Positions 15,356 to 17,874 of a stretch of DNA of 17,874 nt are shown here, in pieces; the first letter of the stretch is position 1, and the number at the start of each line of letters is the position of its first letter. Where the stretch lies: the NCBI GenBank assembly GCA_934317205.1, contig CAKREL010000048.1, forward strand, positions 1 through 17,874, in the 5' to 3' direction. The notes under the pieces were generated by a model. It worked only from the letters and a program-made list of their open reading frames with translations. It did no database searches and had not been told where the DNA came from. The stretch comes from an uncultured Eubacterium sp. GTDB lineage: Bacteria; Bacillota; Clostridia; Lachnospirales; Lachnospiraceae. The translations under genes and the position numbers were made by a program.

Positions 15356-15680
15356 GTAAATCCAATTACATCAGGTCTCACTTCTATCTGATCAAAATAA
15401 ATAACTAACCTGAATAAAAATATATGTTTTTATTGAACAACTATTCCCGCTCGGATCTTCCTTGCCGTCAGAGTCTTCTTATTATATTTTACATCCGGAT
15501 AAATAAAATCACTCCGTCTGTGTTTATTTATTGTGTCTTTTTCACCAAATATCTTCATCTCAGTCGAGAAGACTCCCACTTCTGAAAGTGGTGAGTAATA
15601 ACAAGTCTCACGTGCGTTCGACTTGAATTTTGAAAATAAATGCATGAAGCAGAGACAATGTGTAAAGTGTTTACATTAAG
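15356..15680 (-). other. Leader or small transcription unit with hairpins and a doubtful 71-codon frame
   Basis: This stretch would be transcribed from the promoter at 15685-15714. It holds an open frame (15645-15430) beginning MHLFSKFKSN without any ribosome site, so I do not call it a gene. It also holds a tight hairpin, CCACTT-CTGA-AAGTGG (15576-15591, plus strand), and an AT-rich inverted repeat, AATAAAAA/TTTTTATT (15413-15434). The hairpin with its surroundings (TGAGACTTG, TTATTACTCACC, GAGTCTTCTC) reminds me faintly of IS200/IS605 element ends, so a decayed insertion-sequence remnant is possible. Otherwise it is a structured leader or small RNA. No coding gene is visible in 15202-15757. 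Confidence 0.35.
15661..15675. promoter_or_regulatory. Operator-like palindrome TGTAAA-GTG-TTTACA at a transcription start
   Basis: Perfect 6-bp arms flank a 3-bp centre. It falls just downstream of the predicted start (about 15678) of the promoter at 15685-15714, the usual place for a repressor. It is one base longer than a CcpA cre site, so it does not fit that motif exactly. A related palindrome is at 7158-7171. Confidence 0.5.
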
Positions 15681-15684
15681 ATAT

Positions 15685-15714
15685 ATTGTACTTGTTTTTT
15701 TATGAGTTAGTCAA
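15685..15714 (-). promoter_or_regulatory. Distal promoter reading towards the nifH2-hyp operon
   Basis: On the minus strand TTGACT (15714-15709) and TACAAT (15690-15685) are separated by 18 bases. Each hexamer has 5 of 6 matches to the sigma-A consensus. It lies just after the MerR gene stop (15758) and is the best-scoring promoter upstream of the long operon. Confidence 0.6.
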
Positions 15715-15757
15715 CCAAAACAATTTGACTTACTATCCACAATCAGCTTACCACCAC

Positions 15758-16579
15758 TTACTTAATCAGGTTGAATTGCAGCTCCACAGGATATTCCTGA
15801 AAATAGAGCGGTGAAGTAATGCAATCCGATTCCACAATCGTAAATTTTGCATGGCGCGCAAAGTACTCTGGATAAAGCTCGGCAGCTTTCATAATACTTT
15901 TCGGCGGACAGCGCAGACATTCGTACGTCCCCGCCGGCATGCATTTATATTCCGGCAATTCCTCGCCATTGTAAAGCGGACATTCGCAATCCGCTTTCGC
16001 TACTTGTTCAAACACTTCCACATACACAAAGTATGTCACCTGTCCATCTTCCACATCTGCCATCATCCCGGAGGGATAATTTGCTGACAACTGATGCTTC
16101 TGTGCCAGTTCAAACAGTTCACTCAGCTTTTTATGAAATTCCACCGAAGATAATCCTTCTTTGATCTCTTTCCTCAAAATATTCCGCTCCTGGATCTCTC
16201 TCCTGTAAAAGCTATCACAATCCCTGTATTTTTCCGTGTCCTGAATACCCCGTTCTGCCAGCTGTAACCGCTTCAGACAGCTCTGCAATTCACCGATTCT
16301 TTCATAGGCACGGATCTGACCATCTCTCAACAATCCTTTCAGGTCAAATTCTCCTGTCGGCTCCACGTACTGGTTCCAATTTTTCAGCGGAATATCCAGA
16401 ATCTGCAAAAACTTGATCATGTCGATGGCCAGCATCTGTTCATTTTTATAATAGCGATACCCCGTATCCGGGTCAGAGTATGCCGGTTTCAGGATTCCTA
16501 TTTTTTCATAATAGCGAAGAGCTTTTATCGAAACCTGCTTTACTTTTGCCACTTCCCCGATGGTCATATATCCTTCCAT
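15758..16579 (-). CDS. MerR-family activator with a GyrI-like ligand-binding domain
   Basis: This 273-residue one-component regulator belongs to the BmrR type, whose members bend a long-spacer promoter into an active form when ligand binds. Residues about 5-75 are the MerR winged helix (MTIGEVAKVKQVSIKALRYY, then EKIGILKPAYSDPDTGYRYY). A coiled-coil linker follows (about 80-125, RAYERIGELQSCLKRLQLAE). The C-terminal part resembles the GyrI/AraC effector-binding fold but is cysteine-rich (CECPLY, YKCMPAG, YECLRCPP), which could mean metal or redox sensing. I chose the ATG at 16579, with GGAGG 5 bases upstream; 16591 and 16567 are alternatives. It is divergent from the EthD-like gene, whose promoter carries a matching MerR operator. 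Thirteen of its codons lie in the 38-bp hairpin repeat. Confidence 0.88.
   Translation of the reverse strand: MEGYMTIGEVAKVKQVSIKALRYYEKIGILKPAYSDPDTGYRYYKNEQMLAIDMIKFLQILDIPLKNWNQYVEPTGEFDLKGLLRDGQIRAYERIGELQSCLKRLQLAERGIQDTEKYRDCDSFYRREIQERNILRKEIKEGLSSVEFHKKLSELFELAQKHQLSANYPSGMMADVEDGQVTYFVYVEVFEQVAKADCECPLYNGEELPEYKCMPAGTYECLRCPPKSIMKAAELYPEYFARHAKFTIVESDCITSPLYFQEYPVELQFNLIK
15969..16006 (-). repeat. 38-bp hairpin repeat, copy inside the MerR coding region
   Basis: Identical over 38 bases and in the same orientation to 14397-14434. In the MerR reading frame it encodes QVAKADCECPLYN in the effector domain. The frame is kept, so any insertion or duplication here did not break the gene. 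Confidence 0.85.
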
Positions 16580-16668
16580 ATCTTCCTCCATATTTTTTCT
16601 TATATAAGCGTCTCAAATAAACTAGCAAAAGTACCTGTCTATTTTTCTTGTATACATTTCCTTTTCTC

Positions 16669-16699
16669 TTGACTCTGCCCTTAGGGCAAGGTTTACAAT
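16669..16699 (+). promoter_or_regulatory. MerR-type promoter (19-bp spacer) with embedded operator
   Basis: TTGACT (16669-16674) and TACAAT (16694-16699) are separated by 19 bases, the over-long spacing typical of promoters activated by MerR proteins. The spacer contains the dyad TGCCC-TTA-GGGCA with flanking ACTC and AGGT, much like the BmrR operator. It drives the EthD-like gene and lies upstream of the divergent MerR gene, which it may also autoregulate. Confidence 0.85.
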
Positions 16700-16761
16700 C
16701 ATTTTATCAAATACAGACTATAACAAACAACACATTTTATATTTTTTTGGAGGTACTTAAA

Positions 16762-17559
16762 ATGGCAGTAATGAACAAAACACTGATCATCCACCACATC
16801 AACGATATCGACAACATTCCGGCTATGGAGCGCTGGTTTGTACACCATCATTGTCCGGAAGTAATGGCACAGGAGCCATGGCTGACACGCTACGTCATGT
16901 ATCGTGTAATGCCGCCTGCAAAAGGTATGGAAACAATGGGATTCTTTAACTATCGTGTACATGAGAACTTGAGCCTTGACGTAGAAGGCAGAAGAAGCCT
17001 GCGTGGACTCCTCGGCATGACTCCAGAGCCTGTAGAGAATGCCATGACAGTTGCAATCGCAAACATCCCAGCTGAACCGACAGAAGATTTCTTTGGTCAG
17101 ACAATGAACCATGCCGGCAAAACATTTATCCGTTTTGTATATATGATGTCCTATCCGAAGGGCGTTTCCCGTGAAGAAGGCGAAGACTGGTTCTTAAATC
17201 ATTTTGCACCGGAAGCATGCAAACTGCCGGGACTGCTGCGTTTCTTCTCACACAAAGCATATGACAAACAGTATTCTCCGATTCCACTTCCAGAAGGCGA
17301 CGGTACTCCGGAATTCGTAGATGTAAGCGAAGACAATATCTTCTTCCATCGCTGGGATCGTGTATGCGAACTCTGGTTTGAGAACAACTCTGCATGGACA
17401 AACGCATTCATTAACAATCCGCCAGCATGGACCGTTCCGTCATGGGCTACACGCGATACCTTCCCATTCGTAGAACCGATGAAAGACTTCGTGTGCACAA
17501 GCCTTTTAGAACGCCCGGATCAAAATATGCTGAAACACTACGATGGCTGCATCTTTTAA
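16762..17559 (+). CDS. Two-domain EthD-like (dimeric alpha-beta barrel) protein
   Basis: This 265-residue soluble protein is built from two related halves. Residues 5-105 (TLIIHHI, ERWFVHHHCPEVMAQEPWL, TRYVMYRVM) and about 118-250 (FIRFVYMMSY, EDWFLNHFAPEACKLPGLLR) share the W-F-x-x-H-x-x-P-E pattern of the EthD family of the ferredoxin-like dimeric barrel superfamily. Relatives assist or catalyse oxidation or isomerisation of aromatic or ether compounds and bind small hydrophobic ligands, but many are uncharacterised. The ATG at 16762 has GGAGG 8 bases upstream. Expression is probably induced through the divergent MerR regulator. A link to the nitrogenase-like operon is suggested only by proximity. 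There is no signal peptide, so it is cytoplasmic. Confidence 0.75.
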   Translation: MAVMNKTLIIHHINDIDNIPAMERWFVHHHCPEVMAQEPWLTRYVMYRVMPPAKGMETMGFFNYRVHENLSLDVEGRRSLRGLLGMTPEPVENAMTVAIANIPAEPTEDFFGQTMNHAGKTFIRFVYMMSYPKGVSREEGEDWFLNHFAPEACKLPGLLRFFSHKAYDKQYSPIPLPEGDGTPEFVDVSEDNIFFHRWDRVCELWFENNSAWTNAFINNPPAWTVPSWATRDTFPFVEPMKDFVCTSLLERPDQNMLKHYDGCIF

Positions 17560-17572
17560 TTCTTGTTTGTCT

Positions 17573-17874
17573 GTGTAAGGAACAAATTGGAAAAACTCCA
17601 ATGCAGGCACGACAGATTTCCTATCTTCGCTGCGCCGCTTATCTCCTAAGCGGAGGTTTCACCTCCACTTAGAATAGCTTCGCATGAATGTGCAGAGATT
17701 CGGATTTGAAATATGTCTGCTACGCAGACCCGAATCTCGCACCAGAACTTGCCAGAGCAAGTTCTGATTAAATTCGCGAACTCACCAACAGCAAAAGCAG
17801 CTGTTGGCTCAGACACACTCCCGCGGTCGGGCTATGCTCGCTCCGATAACGAAAATCAGTCTACCGCCTTGCCT
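17573..17874. repeat. Structured repeat, copy 2, cut by the window edge
   Basis: Shares ordered segments with 6888-7088 in the same orientation: CGCTGCGCCGCTTATCTCC near 17627, CGCGAACTCACC near 17775, ACACACTCCC, and CTATGCTCGCT near 17830. Between them it carries four extra hairpins: CTAAGCGGAGG/CCTCCACTTAG (17646-17672, one mismatch); GAGATTCGG/CCGAATCTC (17695-17738) enclosing GTCTGC-TAC-GCAGAC; CAGAACTTGC-CAGA-GCAAGTTCTG (17743-17766); and CCAACAGC/GCTGTTGG (17785-17807). No coding frame here looks real. It follows the EthD-like stop by about 14 bp. It may be a structured RNA or a mobile intergenic repeat. Confidence 0.7.

Noticed and set aside
15430..15645. 71-codon small protein gene in the operon leader
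   Set aside because: No ribosome binding site before the ATG, no recognisable domain, and the frame runs through hairpins. Treated as leader RNA or a decayed element.
17573..17874. CRISPR array
   Set aside because: The repeated elements here are hairpins of different sequence with no constant repeat and regular spacer, and no cas gene is nearby.

Overview
The window looks like chromosomal DNA of an anaerobic gut-type Firmicute, most likely a Lachnospiraceae-like Clostridium. This is inferred from the moderate GC, strong AGGAGG ribosome sites, a [FeFe]-hydrogenase-type (TM1266) regulator, oxygen-sensitive nitrogenase-family proteins, a Gram-positive type IV pilin and a BmrR-like MerR promoter. 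No taxonomic marker is present.

Layout. 1-332 (minus) is the N-terminus of a secreted protein. 416-1696 (minus) is a two-headed transcription regulator (XRE HTH, repeat-like middle, LuxR HTH). It is divergent from a stand-alone type IV pilin-like gene at 2110-2736 (plus); a 32-bp perfect palindrome and paired operator-like repeats lie between them. tadA (2737-3261, minus) converges on the pilin gene stop-to-stop.

3328-15201 is a long minus-strand gene series, almost certainly one or two operons. In transcription order it is: nifH-like 2, NifD-like A2, NifK-like B2, hypF, hypC, hypD, hypE, a 359-bp spacer with a 200-bp inverted-repeat element, a TM1266-family regulator, nifH-like 1, NifD-like A1, NifK-like B1. 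This is the striking part: two complete but divergent nitrogenase-like modules (Fe-protein-like reductase plus two component-1-like subunits each) enclose the HypCDEF machinery, which builds the Fe(CN)2CO group of [NiFe]-hydrogenases. The window holds no hydrogenase structural subunit, no HypA/HypB nickel-insertion gene and no nifB or standard nifDK/nifEN. All four Hyp proteins keep their catalytic residues. My inference is that the locus makes or uses an Fe-cyanide/CO-type cofactor, or another unusual metallocofactor, in a nitrogenase-superfamily enzyme. The two modules differ in their cluster-ligand cysteines, so one may be catalytic and the other a scaffold, as NifDK and NifEN are.

Upstream of the operon, 15202-15757 holds a strong promoter with a palindromic operator at the start site, then a terminator/attenuator hairpin and a second promoter. 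Next are a MerR-family activator (15758-16579, minus) and a divergent two-domain EthD-like protein (16762-17559, plus), driven by a textbook MerR promoter with a 19-bp spacer. The right end (17573-17874) carries a second, longer copy of the structured repeat found in the hypE/TM1266 spacer. Separately, a 38-bp hairpin repeat occurs identically in the nifH2-A2 spacer and inside the MerR coding region.
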